Notes: generated by a model not told the origin, from the letters alone. Positions 45,428 through 54,537 are shown, numbered from the stretch's first letter. The stretch: 64,000 bases of DNA from Marivita geojedonensis (GCF_002115805.1 NZ_JFKC01000002.1:248001-312000), one strand, 5' to 3'. Numbers and translations: made by a program.

Positions 45428-46846
45428 ATGGAAACGATCAAGACGGATGTGTTGGTGATCGGCGCAGGCTCGGGCGGGTTATCGGTGGCGGCGGGTGCGG
45501 TGCAGATGGGGGCCAGCGTGGTCCTGCTCGAAGCGCACAAGATGGGGGGGGATTGCCTCAACTATGGCTGCGTTCCGTCTAAGGCGCTGATCGCCTCGGC
45601 CAAGACGGCCCATGCGATGCGCCACGCGGATCGCTACGGGATCGCCAGCGTCACGCCGCAGGTGGACTATGCGGCGGCGAAGGATCACGTGGCGGATGTG
45701 ATCAGCCAGATCGAACCGGTCGACAGCCAGGAGCGGTTCGAAGGGCTGGGCGTTCGGGTGATCCGTGAATTCGGGTGCTTTGTCTCCCCGACCGAGGTCG
45801 AGGCGGGTCCGTATCGCATCACCGCGCGTCGGGTGGTCATTGCGACCGGATCATCGCCCTTTGTGCCGCCGATCCCCGGGTTGGACAGTGTTCCCTACCT
45901 CACGAACGAGTCGCTCTGGGAGCTGCGCGAACAGCCAGAGCATCTCTTGGTAATCGGCGGCGGGCCGATCGGGATGGAAATGGCGCAGGCGCATTTGCGG
46001 CTCGGGTCAAGGGTGACGGTGATCGAAGGGGCCAAGGCGCTTGGTAAGGATGACCCGGAATTGGCCGAGATTGTGCTCGACAGCCTGCGTGACGAGGGGC
46101 TGGAGATCGCGGAAGGCTCGAACGCCAGAGAGGTGCGTGGGGTCGAGGGGGCGATCGAGGTCGAGACCGAGGATGGGCGCGTGTTCAAGGGCACGCATAT
46201 CCTTGTCGCCGTGGGGCGTCGCGCCAATACCGAGGGTCTCGATCTGGAAAAGGCTGGCATCAAGACGACGCGTTCGGGGATCGGGGTCGATGCGTCGATG
46301 CGCACGTCCAACAAGAAAGTCTATGCGATTGGCGATGTGGCGGGTGGGCTGCAATTCACCCATGTTGCCGGATACCATGCCGGTGTGATCATCCGGTCGA
46401 TGCTGTTCGGTCTGCCCTCCAAGGCAACGACGCGGCACATTCCCTGGGCCACCTATACCCAGCCGGAACTTGCGCAGGTGGGGCTGACCGAAGCCGAGGC
46501 GCGCAAGGAGCATGGAACCAAACTCGAGGTTGTGCGCTTCCACTTCAGCCACAACGACCGCGCCATTGCCGAGCGCAAGACGCGGGGTCTGATCAAGGTG
46601 ATGGTGGTCAAGGGGCGCCCGGTCGGCGCGTCGATTGCCGGGGAACAGGCGGGAGAGCTTATCAACCTTTGGGCGCTGGTGATCGCAAACAAGATGAAGA
46701 TGGGGCAGATTGCTGGCATGGTCGCGCCCTATCCCACCATCGGGGAACTTAACAAACGGGCTGCGGGGGCTTATTTCTCACCTCGACTGTTCGAAAGTGA
46801 TACCGTGAAGAAAGTTGTCGGATTTGTTCAGAAATGGCTGCCCTGA
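45428..46846 (+). CDS. Mercuric-reductase-like FAD/NAD(P) pyridine-nucleotide-disulfide oxidoreductase
   Basis: 472 residues with an N-terminal FAD motif (VLVIGAGSGGLSVAAGAVQM), the redox-active disulfide GGDCLNYGCVPSK, an NAD(P)-binding motif VIGGGPIGMEMAQ, and the C-terminal dimer domain. There is no N-terminal HMA domain and no C-terminal Cys pair, so mercury reduction is unlikely. The gene follows TVP38 directly (stop/start overlap region 45422-45428), a pairing that suggests membrane-linked redox work. The substrate is unknown. Confidence 0.85.
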   Translation: METIKTDVLVIGAGSGGLSVAAGAVQMGASVVLLEAHKMGGDCLNYGCVPSKALIASAKTAHAMRHADRYGIASVTPQVDYAAAKDHVADVISQIEPVDSQERFEGLGVRVIREFGCFVSPTEVEAGPYRITARRVVIATGSSPFVPPIPGLDSVPYLTNESLWELREQPEHLLVIGGGPIGMEMAQAHLRLGSRVTVIEGAKALGKDDPELAEIVLDSLRDEGLEIAEGSNAREVRGVEGAIEVETEDGRVFKGTHILVAVGRRANTEGLDLEKAGIKTTRSGIGVDASMRTSNKKVYAIGDVAGGLQFTHVAGYHAGVIIRSMLFGLPSKATTRHIPWATYTQPELAQVGLTEAEARKEHGTKLEVVRFHFSHNDRAIAERKTRGLIKVMVVKGRPVGASIAGEQAGELINLWALVIANKMKMGQIAGMVAPYPTIGELNKRAAGAYFSPRLFESDTVKKVVGFVQKWLP

Positions 46847-46870
46847 TGTGACGGACGGGCGGAGATCGAT

Positions 46871-48253
46871 ATGCTGAATTCGCTGTCCGGCCGTTTCCTT
46901 ATTCTGACCACTGTCTTTGTCATGCTGGCAGAGGTCCTGATCTTTGTGCCCTCGATCGCGCGGTACAGGGAAGACTTTCTGTTAAACCGGCTGGAACGCG
47001 CGCAGATCGCCTCACTGGCTTTGCTTGCGGATGACATGATCGACACCGAACTGGAAGAAGAGCTTCTTCTCAATGCCGGTGTGTTCAACGTGGTGCTGCG
47101 GCGCGATGAATTGCGACAGTTGGTGCTTTCTTCTCCGATGCCTGGAGAGGTGGCGCAAACGTTCGATCTGCGGGAAGCGACGGCGCTGAGCCTGATCCGC
47201 GACGCCATGGCCCGATTGATCGAACCTGAGAACGAGACCATCCGCGTGATTGGCAATCCGTTCCGCGATGGTGGTCTGCTGATCGAGATCACGCTGGATA
47301 CCGGCGAATTGCGCATGGCTATGATCGACTACGGGCTGCGCATCCTCCTGCTGTCGGCGGTTATTTCGATTGTGACTGCTGGTCTCTTGTTCCTTGCGGT
47401 GCGCGTGCTTCTCGTGAAGCCGATCAAAGGGGTTGTCGGGCACATGCAAAGTTATGCCAAGGCCCCCGAGGATGCGCGGCGGATCATCCAGCCTTCCGCC
47501 AGCGTGACCGAACTTCGGGAAGCAGAAGAAGCGCTGCAAAGCTTGCAGACGCAGCTGACGCAGGCGCTCAAGCAGAAGGAGCGATTGGCGCAATTGGGGG
47601 GTGCCGTCGCCCGTGTCAGCCACGATTTGCGAAACATCCTTACCTCGGCCCAATTGTTTACCGACCGGATCGAGATGAGCGAGGATCCGGCGGTCAAGCG
47701 CATGGCGCCGAAACTGGTAAACTCCATCACCCGCGCAGTATCGCTGTGCGAAAGCACTCTGGCTTTCGGGCGGGCGGAAGAGCCTGCGCCGACGCTGACC
47801 TTGTTCAATCTTGCGCAACTCGTGTCTGACGTTCTCGACAGCGAAAGGCTGGCAATCGGCGATTTCGATCTGAGCCTGAGCGAAGATGTTCCCGGCAATC
47901 TCATGGTGCGGGCCGATCCGGAACAGATGTACCGGGTGCTGTCGAATCTTGTGCGCAATGCCCGTCAGGCCATCATCGGGACAGGAGAGCCCGGTGAGAT
48001 CAATGTTTCGGCCAAGCTGTGTGACGACGCGTGGTGCATCGACGTGACCGACACCGGACCGGGATTGCCGCCGAAAGCGGTCGAATACCTGTTCCGACCC
48101 TTCCAGGGGGGAGCGCGCAAGGGTGGTTCGGGCCTTGGACTTGCGATTGCGGAGGAACTGGTGCGGGGCCACGGCGGCACTTTGAGTCTTGTACGAACAG
48201 ACGAAACAGGGACCGCTTTCCGTATCCGTTTGCCGATGGGCGGGTTAAGCTGA
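46871..48253 (+). CDS. Orphan sensor histidine kinase
   Basis: 460 residues. Two membrane helices (about 8-30 and 150-175) flank a periplasmic sensor of about 120 residues; a HAMP-like linker follows. The H-box is ARVSHDLRNIL; N-box NLVRNARQA, G1 DTGPGLP and G2 GGSGLGLAIAEEL are complete, so it should be active. No response regulator is nearby. GGAG precedes the ATG. Confidence 0.9.
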   Translation: MLNSLSGRFLILTTVFVMLAEVLIFVPSIARYREDFLLNRLERAQIASLALLADDMIDTELEEELLLNAGVFNVVLRRDELRQLVLSSPMPGEVAQTFDLREATALSLIRDAMARLIEPENETIRVIGNPFRDGGLLIEITLDTGELRMAMIDYGLRILLLSAVISIVTAGLLFLAVRVLLVKPIKGVVGHMQSYAKAPEDARRIIQPSASVTELREAEEALQSLQTQLTQALKQKERLAQLGGAVARVSHDLRNILTSAQLFTDRIEMSEDPAVKRMAPKLVNSITRAVSLCESTLAFGRAEEPAPTLTLFNLAQLVSDVLDSERLAIGDFDLSLSEDVPGNLMVRADPEQMYRVLSNLVRNARQAIIGTGEPGEINVSAKLCDDAWCIDVTDTGPGLPPKAVEYLFRPFQGGARKGGSGLGLAIAEELVRGHGGTLSLVRTDETGTAFRIRLPMGGLS

Positions 48254-48294
48254 AGACGCAGACGAGATCCGCGCAGATTTCTTGGAATTTGCCC

Positions 48295-48323
48295 TTGCAT
48301 CACCCCGACACTGCGTCTATTTC
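48295..48323 (+). promoter_or_regulatory. Possible promoter of tRNA-Arg
   Basis: TTGCAT (48295-48300), 17 bases, TATTTC (48318-48323), 10 bases before the tRNA 5' end. Spacing is ideal; the -10 is weak. Confidence 0.45.
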
Positions 48324-48333
48324 CACGCCTCGT

Positions 48334-48410
48334 GGACCGATAGCTCAGCTGGATAGAGTACTTGACTACGAATCAAGGGGTCGGGGGTTCGAATCCTCCT
48401 CGGTCCGCCA
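48334..48410 (+). tRNA. tRNA-Arg (anticodon ACG)
   Basis: 77 nt including encoded CCA (48408-48410). Acceptor GGACCGA (48334-48340) pairs with TCGGTCC (48400-48406), discriminator G; the anticodon stem CTTGA/TCAAG encloses loop CTACGAA, giving anticodon ACG. T arm GGGGG-TTCGAATC is regular. ACG is the tRNA whose A34 is deaminated by TadA, encoded at 13388-13849. Confidence 0.95.
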
Positions 48411-48544
48411 CTTTCCCAACTCTTGATCATCTCCGGCAAACCCAATTGGCCTTTGGCATGGCATAACGTCTTTCCGGGCGTTTTCGACCGTCGTTTGCAG
48501 AGCCGGGATGACCTGCGGCAAGGGTACTATTTGCCCGTATTCTG

Positions 48545-49306
48545 CTATTTGGGCTTCAAGCGAACGGCGCCGTCCAGACGGATCGTTTCACCATTGAAAT
48601 AAGCGGTTTCGGCACAGAACTGGACTGTTCGGGCGAATTCGGACGGGTCTCCCAGGCGGTGTGGAAAGGGGATGTCTGCCGCCAGCGCAGCCTGGGCCTC
48701 TTCGGGCAGAGTGTAGAGCAGAGGCGTTAGGAAAATGCCGGGCGCAATGACGTTCACGCGTATGCCGAACCGGGAAAACTCGCGGGCTGCGGGAAGGGTC
48801 ATTGCCACAATCCCACCCTTGGACGCGGAGTAGGCCGCCTGTCCGATCTGCCCTTCGAACGCAGCGACAGAGGCAGTGTTGATGATGACGCCCCGTTCGT
48901 CGTCCTCAAGCGCGGGCAGGGACTGCATCGCGGCGGCTGCAAGGCGCATCACGTTGAAGGTTCCTGTCAGGTTGACGCGAATGACCTTTTCAAAGTCGGC
49001 CAGAGACAGTGGTCCGTCACGACCAACAATCCTCCCGGCGGTTCCGATTCCGGCGCAGTTCGCCACGATCCGGGGGCTGCCCTGTGTGGCGGCCAATCTG
49101 TCAAATGCCGCGCTCATTTCCGTTTCGTCCGCAACGTCGGCAACCAGGCTTTGCCCCCCGATCTCTCTGGCGACTGCATCGGCACGGTCGCCGCTTCGGT
49201 CGAGGACTGCGACCTGAGCGCCGAGAGTGGCCAGATGCCGTGCCGTGGCCTCGCCCAGACCAGAACCGGCCCCCGTGACCAAAGCGGAAGTGCCGTGAAT
49301 ATCCAT
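48545..49306 (-). CDS. SDR dehydrogenase, 3-hydroxyacyl-CoA dehydrogenase type
   Basis: 253-residue classical SDR with the cofactor motif TGAGSGLGEATA, NCAG, and intact YSASK. The sequence resembles the 17-beta-HSD10/3-hydroxy-2-methylbutyryl-CoA dehydrogenase group (long insert around SVAAFEGQIGQAAYSASKGG). In this cluster it would oxidise a 3-hydroxyacyl-CoA to the 3-keto form. It lies 21 bases after the acyl-CoA ligase on the same strand, which supports a shared operon. Confidence 0.85.
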   Translation of the reverse strand: MDIHGTSALVTGAGSGLGEATARHLATLGAQVAVLDRSGDRADAVAREIGGQSLVADVADETEMSAAFDRLAATQGSPRIVANCAGIGTAGRIVGRDGPLSLADFEKVIRVNLTGTFNVMRLAAAAMQSLPALEDDERGVIINTASVAAFEGQIGQAAYSASKGGIVAMTLPAAREFSRFGIRVNVIAPGIFLTPLLYTLPEEAQAALAADIPFPHRLGDPSEFARTVQFCAETAYFNGETIRLDGAVRLKPK

Positions 49307-49327
49307 GTGAGCCTCTTGAGTTGGGAG

Positions 49328-51166
49328 CTACCTTAAACTGCCGAGCGAAATCACCCGTGGATCATCAGACCAAAGGCAATCCACAAGGTCCGCGCGGTTG
49401 CGCAGCACGGCGCGCTGGTTGATCGATCCCTTATCGGTGACTTCGCCTTTGTCGAAGGACAGCGGCACATCGATGAACATCACGCGCATAACCCGGGAGG
49501 CGGACCCTGTCGCGCGGTTGGCGTGATCCTGAAGCCGTTCTGTGGTAACTCTGCGCACCGCGGGGTGGTTGAGCAGGGCTTCGCCTTTAAGGGACCTGTC
49601 ACCCGCAAGTGTCTTGAGCGCCGCCCAGTCGGGAAGCACCAAAGCACCCAGTTCGTTATGACCTTCTCCGGCGATCACTGTGTCGGTGGCCAGTCCTTTG
49701 AGATCGTCGGCCAGCCGGGCGCGGAGAGGGCCGACGGCCACCCATGTTCCGGAAGCAAGCTTGAAATTCTCCGCAACCCGGCCATCGAAGTAGAAACCGG
49801 CTGCAGCATTTCCGTCTTCGACAAAGCGGAAAGCATCTCCGAACCGATAGAAGCCTTCTTCGTCGAAGGCTTCCGTCGTCAGTTTGGTATTGCGCCAATA
49901 TCCGGGTGTTACGGACGGGCCCTTTACGCGGCCTTCGAGTTTGTCGCCGTCAGGCACAAGCATGAAGATGACGCCGGGCAGAGGAACGCCCAGGTTGCCT
50001 GCCCGATCTTCCTTCCTGTGCCAGAGAAGCGCGGAAGGACCGGTTTCGGTGGCGCCGAAGCCGGTGCAGAGTGGAACACCGCCCGGGATCATCTCCTGCG
50101 CCACGCGCGTCAGGCGGTCCCAGACGGATTGGCTCATGCCGGCACCGGCGTAGAACAGCATTTTCAGTTTGGCGAAGAACGTGTCCCGAAGCTGCAGGTC
50201 GGTTTCCATTGCATCGAGCAGCATCTGGTATCCCAGCGGAACGTTGAAGTACCATGTCGGAGAGAACTCACGAAGATTCTCGATGGTGCGGCCAATGTCC
50301 TTGGGGGTGGGGCGACCGTCGTCGATGTAATAAGTGCCGCCGAAATAGATCACGATGTGAAATACGCGGTTGCCGCTGGCGGTGTGATTCCACGGTGCCC
50401 AGTCCACAACCGTCGGCGGTTCGTCATTCATGAAGAGATAACACTGCGCATCCATCTGCGGGTTCGAACAGATCATCCTTTGCGTCTGGATGACGGCCTT
50501 GGGTGAGCCCGTGGTCCCTGATGTGAACAGGAACTTCGCCACCGTATCTGGGCCGACTTTGGCATGTTCGGCTTCCATCTGAGCACTGGGCGCGGCCGAG
50601 GTTAGGTCGTCGAAGCGGATGTTTTCCCGCCCGGAGACATGGCCTTCGACAGACACGACCGGTACGTCCTGATCGATGACGGCCTCGATCGCCGGTGCGA
50701 ACACGCTTGCGTTGTCGGCAAAGATCATTCCGGGGGTCAGTTGGCGAACGACATCACGGAATTTCAGATAGTCACCGCCGCTTTGCGAATAGGCCGGTGC
50801 AAGGGCCGCTGAGGGAACGCCGACATGCTGGGCGGCCAACGCCATGAGGGCATGGGCGATGCTGTTTCCTGACAAGATCAGCAGAGGTTTTTCGGGGGAC
50901 AGATTTCTCGCGACAAGGACCGAGGCTATCGCGCGGATTTTCCTGGCTGCTTCGGCATAGGTGATCTCTTCGATGTCCCGCGAGACGGTGCGTTCCGCCA
51001 TCCAGACACGGTTCGGCGTCGTTGCGGCCCAATGCATGAAGCGTTCGGTGATGCAGCGGGGGTATGCAGCAAGCTCTTCTTCGGTCCAGACAAGAATGCT
51101 GCCGTCGGAACGGGTTTCGCTTCGGACAACCGGATCCCAGAGTTCCTGCTTATTTGAATTTGCCAA
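49328..51166 (-). CDS. AMP-forming acyl-CoA ligase, feruloyl-CoA synthase type
   Basis: 612 residues. The P-loop motif is FLFTSGTTGSPKAV, with later A3-A5-type motifs CTGFGATETGPS and YRFGDAFRF. It would activate a phenylpropenoid or related aromatic acid to its CoA thioester with ATP. The start is TTG 51166 (LANSNKQELWDP), supported by GGAGG seven bases ahead. A much longer open frame continues to 51790 but overlaps the divergent enoyl-CoA hydratase and has no such site. The large size and SDR/hydratase neighbours favour feruloyl-CoA synthase over benzoate ligase. Confidence 0.85.
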   Translation of the reverse strand: MANSNKQELWDPVVRSETRSDGSILVWTEEELAAYPRCITERFMHWAATTPNRVWMAERTVSRDIEEITYAEAARKIRAIASVLVARNLSPEKPLLILSGNSIAHALMALAAQHVGVPSAALAPAYSQSGGDYLKFRDVVRQLTPGMIFADNASVFAPAIEAVIDQDVPVVSVEGHVSGRENIRFDDLTSAAPSAQMEAEHAKVGPDTVAKFLFTSGTTGSPKAVIQTQRMICSNPQMDAQCYLFMNDEPPTVVDWAPWNHTASGNRVFHIVIYFGGTYYIDDGRPTPKDIGRTIENLREFSPTWYFNVPLGYQMLLDAMETDLQLRDTFFAKLKMLFYAGAGMSQSVWDRLTRVAQEMIPGGVPLCTGFGATETGPSALLWHRKEDRAGNLGVPLPGVIFMLVPDGDKLEGRVKGPSVTPGYWRNTKLTTEAFDEEGFYRFGDAFRFVEDGNAAAGFYFDGRVAENFKLASGTWVAVGPLRARLADDLKGLATDTVIAGEGHNELGALVLPDWAALKTLAGDRSLKGEALLNHPAVRRVTTERLQDHANRATGSASRVMRVMFIDVPLSFDKGEVTDKGSINQRAVLRNRADLVDCLWSDDPRVISLGSLR

Positions 51167-51265
51167 CGCCGATCCTCCCTCCGACGATTTTTGTTTACAA
51201 GAAAATGTTTTCCATGGATAGTATTTTCGATCAAGCAATCTGGAGGCGGCCGGCGCGCCACGCGA
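51167..51265. promoter_or_regulatory. Divergent promoter region of the aromatic-acid cluster
   Basis: 99-base AT-rich gap between the ligase (minus) and hydratase (plus). TTGT-TT-ACAA (51191-51200) and GAAAAT (51201-51206) with ATTTTC (51233-51238) form nested inverted repeats, the sort of site a MarR regulator recognises; a MarR gene is two genes downstream. Confidence 0.5.
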
Positions 51266-52048
51266 ATGACCTATCTTGCGACAGAAACGCGGGGCGATAT
51301 TGCCCTCATCGGCCTCAATCGCCCGGAGAAACGAAACGCGATTTCGGACGCATTCGTTGAAGAGCTTGAGGCTGCGGTTGCCGAGGCCGAGACGCATGCA
51401 AAAGCTGGTGTGATTCACGGGATTGGGCCGCATTTCTGCGCTGGTCTCGATCTGGCAGAGCATGTGAAGAAAACTCCGTTCGAGGGCGTGCATGGGTCGC
51501 GCCAGTGGCATCGCGTCTTTGATCGGATTCAACGTGGCCGGTTGCCTTGGTTCTCTGCGCTGCATGGGGCTGTTGTCGGGGGCGGGCTTGAACTGGCGGC
51601 TTCGACGCATGTTCGGGTTGCGGACAGCACCGCCTTTTTCGCCCTGCCCGAGGGACAGCGCGGCATTTTTGTCGGTGGTGGTGGGTCGGTACGGGCCGCG
51701 AGGCTCATGGGCGTGGCGCGTATGACGGATCTCATGCTGACGGGTCGCTCTGTCGACGCGGCAACTGCAGAGGCGTGGAACCTCGTGCAATATGTCGTGC
51801 CCGAGGGCACGGCTCTGGAGCGTGCTGTTGCGCTGGCGGAAAAGGCTGCGACCAACGCGGAGATCTCGAACTACGCCGTCATCAACGCGCTGCCCCGAAT
51901 TCAGGATATGTCGAGCGATGACGGGCTTTTTGTCGAGAGCTTCATCGCGTCCTTTACCGCGACCAGCCCAGAGGCCGAGGCGCGGTTGAACGCGTTTCTT
52001 GCAAAGAAAGCGGCCAAGGTTTCGAAGCCGGGGGATGATGGCGCATGA
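51266..52048 (+). CDS. Enoyl-CoA hydratase/isomerase family protein
   Basis: 260-residue crotonase-fold protein. GIGPHFCAGLDL supplies one oxyanion-hole strand and HGAVVGGGLELA the second; LPEGQRGIFVGGGGS is the usual active-site region. Either hydration of an aryl-acrylyl-CoA or a hydratase-lyase (retro-aldol) reaction is possible. ATG 51266 gives MTYLATETRGDIALIGLNRP, the normal family start. Its stop overlaps the MarR start by four bases. Confidence 0.86.
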   Translation: MTYLATETRGDIALIGLNRPEKRNAISDAFVEELEAAVAEAETHAKAGVIHGIGPHFCAGLDLAEHVKKTPFEGVHGSRQWHRVFDRIQRGRLPWFSALHGAVVGGGLELAASTHVRVADSTAFFALPEGQRGIFVGGGGSVRAARLMGVARMTDLMLTGRSVDAATAEAWNLVQYVVPEGTALERAVALAEKAATNAEISNYAVINALPRIQDMSSDDGLFVESFIASFTATSPEAEARLNAFLAKKAAKVSKPGDDGA

Positions 52049-52518
52049 ACAAGCAGGTGTTGCCGAAATCGTCTGAAGCGGAAATCGAGTTCGGGGAAAT
52101 GGGCCATTCCCTGGGTTTGTTGCTGCGTCTTTCGCAGTTGCGGGTGTTTGAAGTCTTTTACGAGAAGCTTTCTCATCACGGGCTGAAGCCGGGTGAGTTT
52201 ACCGTGCTTTGGCTGATCAGCCTGAACCCTGATGCAAAGCAGGGGGACATCGCGCGCCGGATCCACATCAAACCGGCGCACATGACCAAGCTGGTAAGTC
52301 GCGCTGTGGATGCCGGGCTTGTGGAGCGCGTCATTCCGGAAGACGATCGCAGGTCCGTCCGTCTGCGACTGACGCAGGCTGGGGAGCGGTTTGTGACCGA
52401 AAAGAAGCGGGAATTCACGACCTATCTGGCAGATGAAAACATCGGGCTGAGCGATTCAGACTTTTCGGAACTGGTACGGCTCCTGCGTGTGTTCAACGGC
52501 ATGGAGGACCCCAAATGA
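52045..52518 (+). CDS. MarR-family transcriptional regulator
   Basis: 157 residues with a winged helix: KQGDIARRIHIKPAHMTKLVSRAVDAG and the wing DDRRSVRLRLT. Its position between catabolic genes, with start and stop overlaps on both sides, suggests it controls this cluster. By analogy with CouR, CoA-thioester intermediates of the pathway are candidate effectors (inference). Confidence 0.88.
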   Translation: MNKQVLPKSSEAEIEFGEMGHSLGLLLRLSQLRVFEVFYEKLSHHGLKPGEFTVLWLISLNPDAKQGDIARRIHIKPAHMTKLVSRAVDAGLVERVIPEDDRRSVRLRLTQAGERFVTEKKREFTTYLADENIGLSDSDFSELVRLLRVFNGMEDPK

Positions 52519-53393
52519 TCGATGTGGCGAACATTCGGGCAATCGACATACACACCCATGCCGAAGAGCCATGCTGCGGACCTCGGGATGACGGCTATAC
52601 CGAATTTCAGGCGGGCATGGCCGCCTATTTCAAGAATCCTGCCGGTGCCGAAGGGATGCTTCCATCGGTCGAGCAAACGGCTGCGTATTACCGGGAGCGG
52701 AACATTGCGGCGGTGATCTTTCCGGTCGATGCCGAGCGGGAAACCGGTTTCCGCCGGTACTCGAACGATGATGTCGCCCGTATCTGTTCAGAAAACTCGG
52801 ATGTTCTGATCCCGTTTGCCTCGATCGATCCCTGGAAGGGCAAGGTGGCGGTGCGCGAGGCGAAACGGCTTGTGGCCGAATACGGCGTAAAGGGCTTCAA
52901 GTTTCATCCTACGATGCAGGGCTTCTTTCCGAATGATCGCATGGCATACCCGCTTTACGAGGCGATCCAGGAGGCCGGGGCCATTGCGCTGTTCCACACT
53001 GGGCAGACTGGCGTGGGTTCGGGGATGCGGGGCGGCATGGGGATGCGGCTGAAATTCTCGAATCCGATGCATGTCGATGATGTGGCCGTGGATTTTCCGG
53101 ACCTGAAGATCATCTTGGCGCACCCGTCATTCCCTTGGCAGGAAGAGGCGCTGGCCGTCTGCCAGCACAAGCCGAATGTCTACATCGATCTGAGCGGCTG
53201 GAGCCCGAAATATTTTCCGGAAATCCTGGTGAAATACGCGAACTCGCTGCTCCGGAAGAAGATGCTTTTTGGGTCCGACTGGCCTGCCATCACACCCGAC
53301 CGTTGGCTTGCCGATTTCGAAAAGGCCGGGTTCAGGGATGAGGTGCGCCCTCTCATCCTCAAGGACAACGCGCTGAGGCTGTTGGGCCTTTGA
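52515..53393 (+). CDS. Amidohydrolase-family (metal-dependent hydrolase) protein
   Basis: 292 residues, Amidohydro_2 type. Metal ligands are HTH (IDIHTH), a His in KGFKFHP, HP (ILAHPSF) and GSDWP with the catalytic Asp. In related clusters such as Rhodococcus couO, as I recall it, enzymes of this class hydrolyse a beta-ketoacyl-CoA side chain (retro-Claisen). The gene follows MarR directly and would release 3-hydroxybenzoate or a related acid; decarboxylation is an alternative. Confidence 0.83.
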   Translation: MIDVANIRAIDIHTHAEEPCCGPRDDGYTEFQAGMAAYFKNPAGAEGMLPSVEQTAAYYRERNIAAVIFPVDAERETGFRRYSNDDVARICSENSDVLIPFASIDPWKGKVAVREAKRLVAEYGVKGFKFHPTMQGFFPNDRMAYPLYEAIQEAGAIALFHTGQTGVGSGMRGGMGMRLKFSNPMHVDDVAVDFPDLKIILAHPSFPWQEEALAVCQHKPNVYIDLSGWSPKYFPEILVKYANSLLRKKMLFGSDWPAITPDRWLADFEKAGFRDEVRPLILKDNALRLLGL

Positions 53394-53415
53394 GGGCGAT
53401 CTTAGGGAGGAAAAC

Positions 53416-54537
53416 ATGAAAAGCTTGATTAAGACGACCGGGCTCGCACTCGCTGCCGTGTTGGCGGTGACGGCTGCCCATGCGCGTGACATCCGGATTG
53501 CACCTGCTGCTCCGCCAGCCCACCCGGCCAATGGCACGATGTACACGAACTTTGCCGCGTATCTGCCACAGGAATCCGGCGGATCGCTGACGGCCACCAT
53601 CCTTGGACCCGAGGTTGTGAACCTCCTACAGATGAAGGACGCTCTCCAGAGCCAGGTTGCGGAGGTCGGTAACCTTCTTCCGCTCTATTTCCCTGCGGAT
53701 CTGCCGATGATGTCGGTGACTGGCCAATTGTCGCTGACGTCGAAGAGCCCACATGCCATGGGCGCAGCGATGACTGAGTTCATCGTGAACTGCGCGCCCT
53801 GCCAGGACGAGATGAAAAACCTTGGATTTGTGTATCTCGGCTCGGGCGCATCTGATCTTTACGAGTTCATCACGACGAAACCCGTCAAGACGGCTGCAGA
53901 CCTTCAGGGACTCCGACTGCGCTCGGGTGGCGCGCCTTGGGCGCGTCTGGCCGAGAATTTCGGAGCGGTGCCGGTGCAGATGTCCGTGTTCGATCAGTTC
54001 GAAGCCATGAATTCGGGGACCATCGACGGAACCATGGCCTCGGTTGGTGACCTGCTGGCGTTCCGCCTTGTGGAAGTGGCCAAGCACATCACCAAGGTTC
54101 CGATCGGAGGCTACATCTCAACGTCGAACTTTACCGTCTCGAACGTCACCTGGGCGAGCCTGAGCCAGGACGACAAGGATGCCATGGTGCGCGCCGCCAA
54201 TCGCGCAAACGCCGATTTCACCAACCGCTGGGGTTATGAAATCCCGGATATTGCGGAAGCGGCGGCCAATGAAGCCGGGATCGAGTTCATCGAGGCTGAC
54301 CCCGCACTGGTCAGTGAGATCGCAAGTTTTGTTGAGGCGGATATCGAGACTGCGGGCACCTATAGCCAAGAGCAGTTCGGCATTTCAGATGCACCGGCGC
54401 AGATTCAGGAATTTCTGGGTCTTGTTTCCAAATGGGAAGCCATTGCCGCTGAAGTGAATGACGACCCGAAAGCCATGGCGGAGCGCGTCTACCAGGAAGT
54501 CTGGTCGAAAGTGGATACCTCCACGTACGGCAGCTGA
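53416..54537 (+). CDS. dctP: TRAP transporter solute-binding protein DctP (first cluster)
   Basis: 373 residues with a Sec signal (SLIKTTGLALAAVLAVTAAHA) and DctP fold. The conserved Arg motif GLRLRSGGAPWARLAENFGA and FDQFEAMNSGTIDG are present. GGGAGG precedes the ATG. It should bind the aromatic acid consumed by the adjoining enzymes and deliver it to DctQ/DctM. Confidence 0.9.
   Translation: MKSLIKTTGLALAAVLAVTAAHARDIRIAPAAPPAHPANGTMYTNFAAYLPQESGGSLTATILGPEVVNLLQMKDALQSQVAEVGNLLPLYFPADLPMMSVTGQLSLTSKSPHAMGAAMTEFIVNCAPCQDEMKNLGFVYLGSGASDLYEFITTKPVKTAADLQGLRLRSGGAPWARLAENFGAVPVQMSVFDQFEAMNSGTIDGTMASVGDLLAFRLVEVAKHITKVPIGGYISTSNFTVSNVTWASLSQDDKDAMVRAANRANADFTNRWGYEIPDIAEAAANEAGIEFIEADPALVSEIASFVEADIETAGTYSQEQFGISDAPAQIQEFLGLVSKWEAIAAEVNDDPKAMAERVYQEVWSKVDTSTYGS

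Noticed and set aside
45428-46846. Mercury resistance (merA)
   Set aside because: No HMA domain, no C-terminal Cys pair, and no merR/merT/merP neighbours.
48411-48544. att site after tRNA-Arg
   Set aside because: No integrase gene and no duplicate of the tRNA 3' end were found in the window.
51167-51790. Upstream extension of the acyl-CoA ligase frame (about 200 residues)
   Set aside because: It lies on the opposite strand of the enoyl-CoA hydratase, lacks ligase similarity, and TTG 51166 has a good ribosome site.
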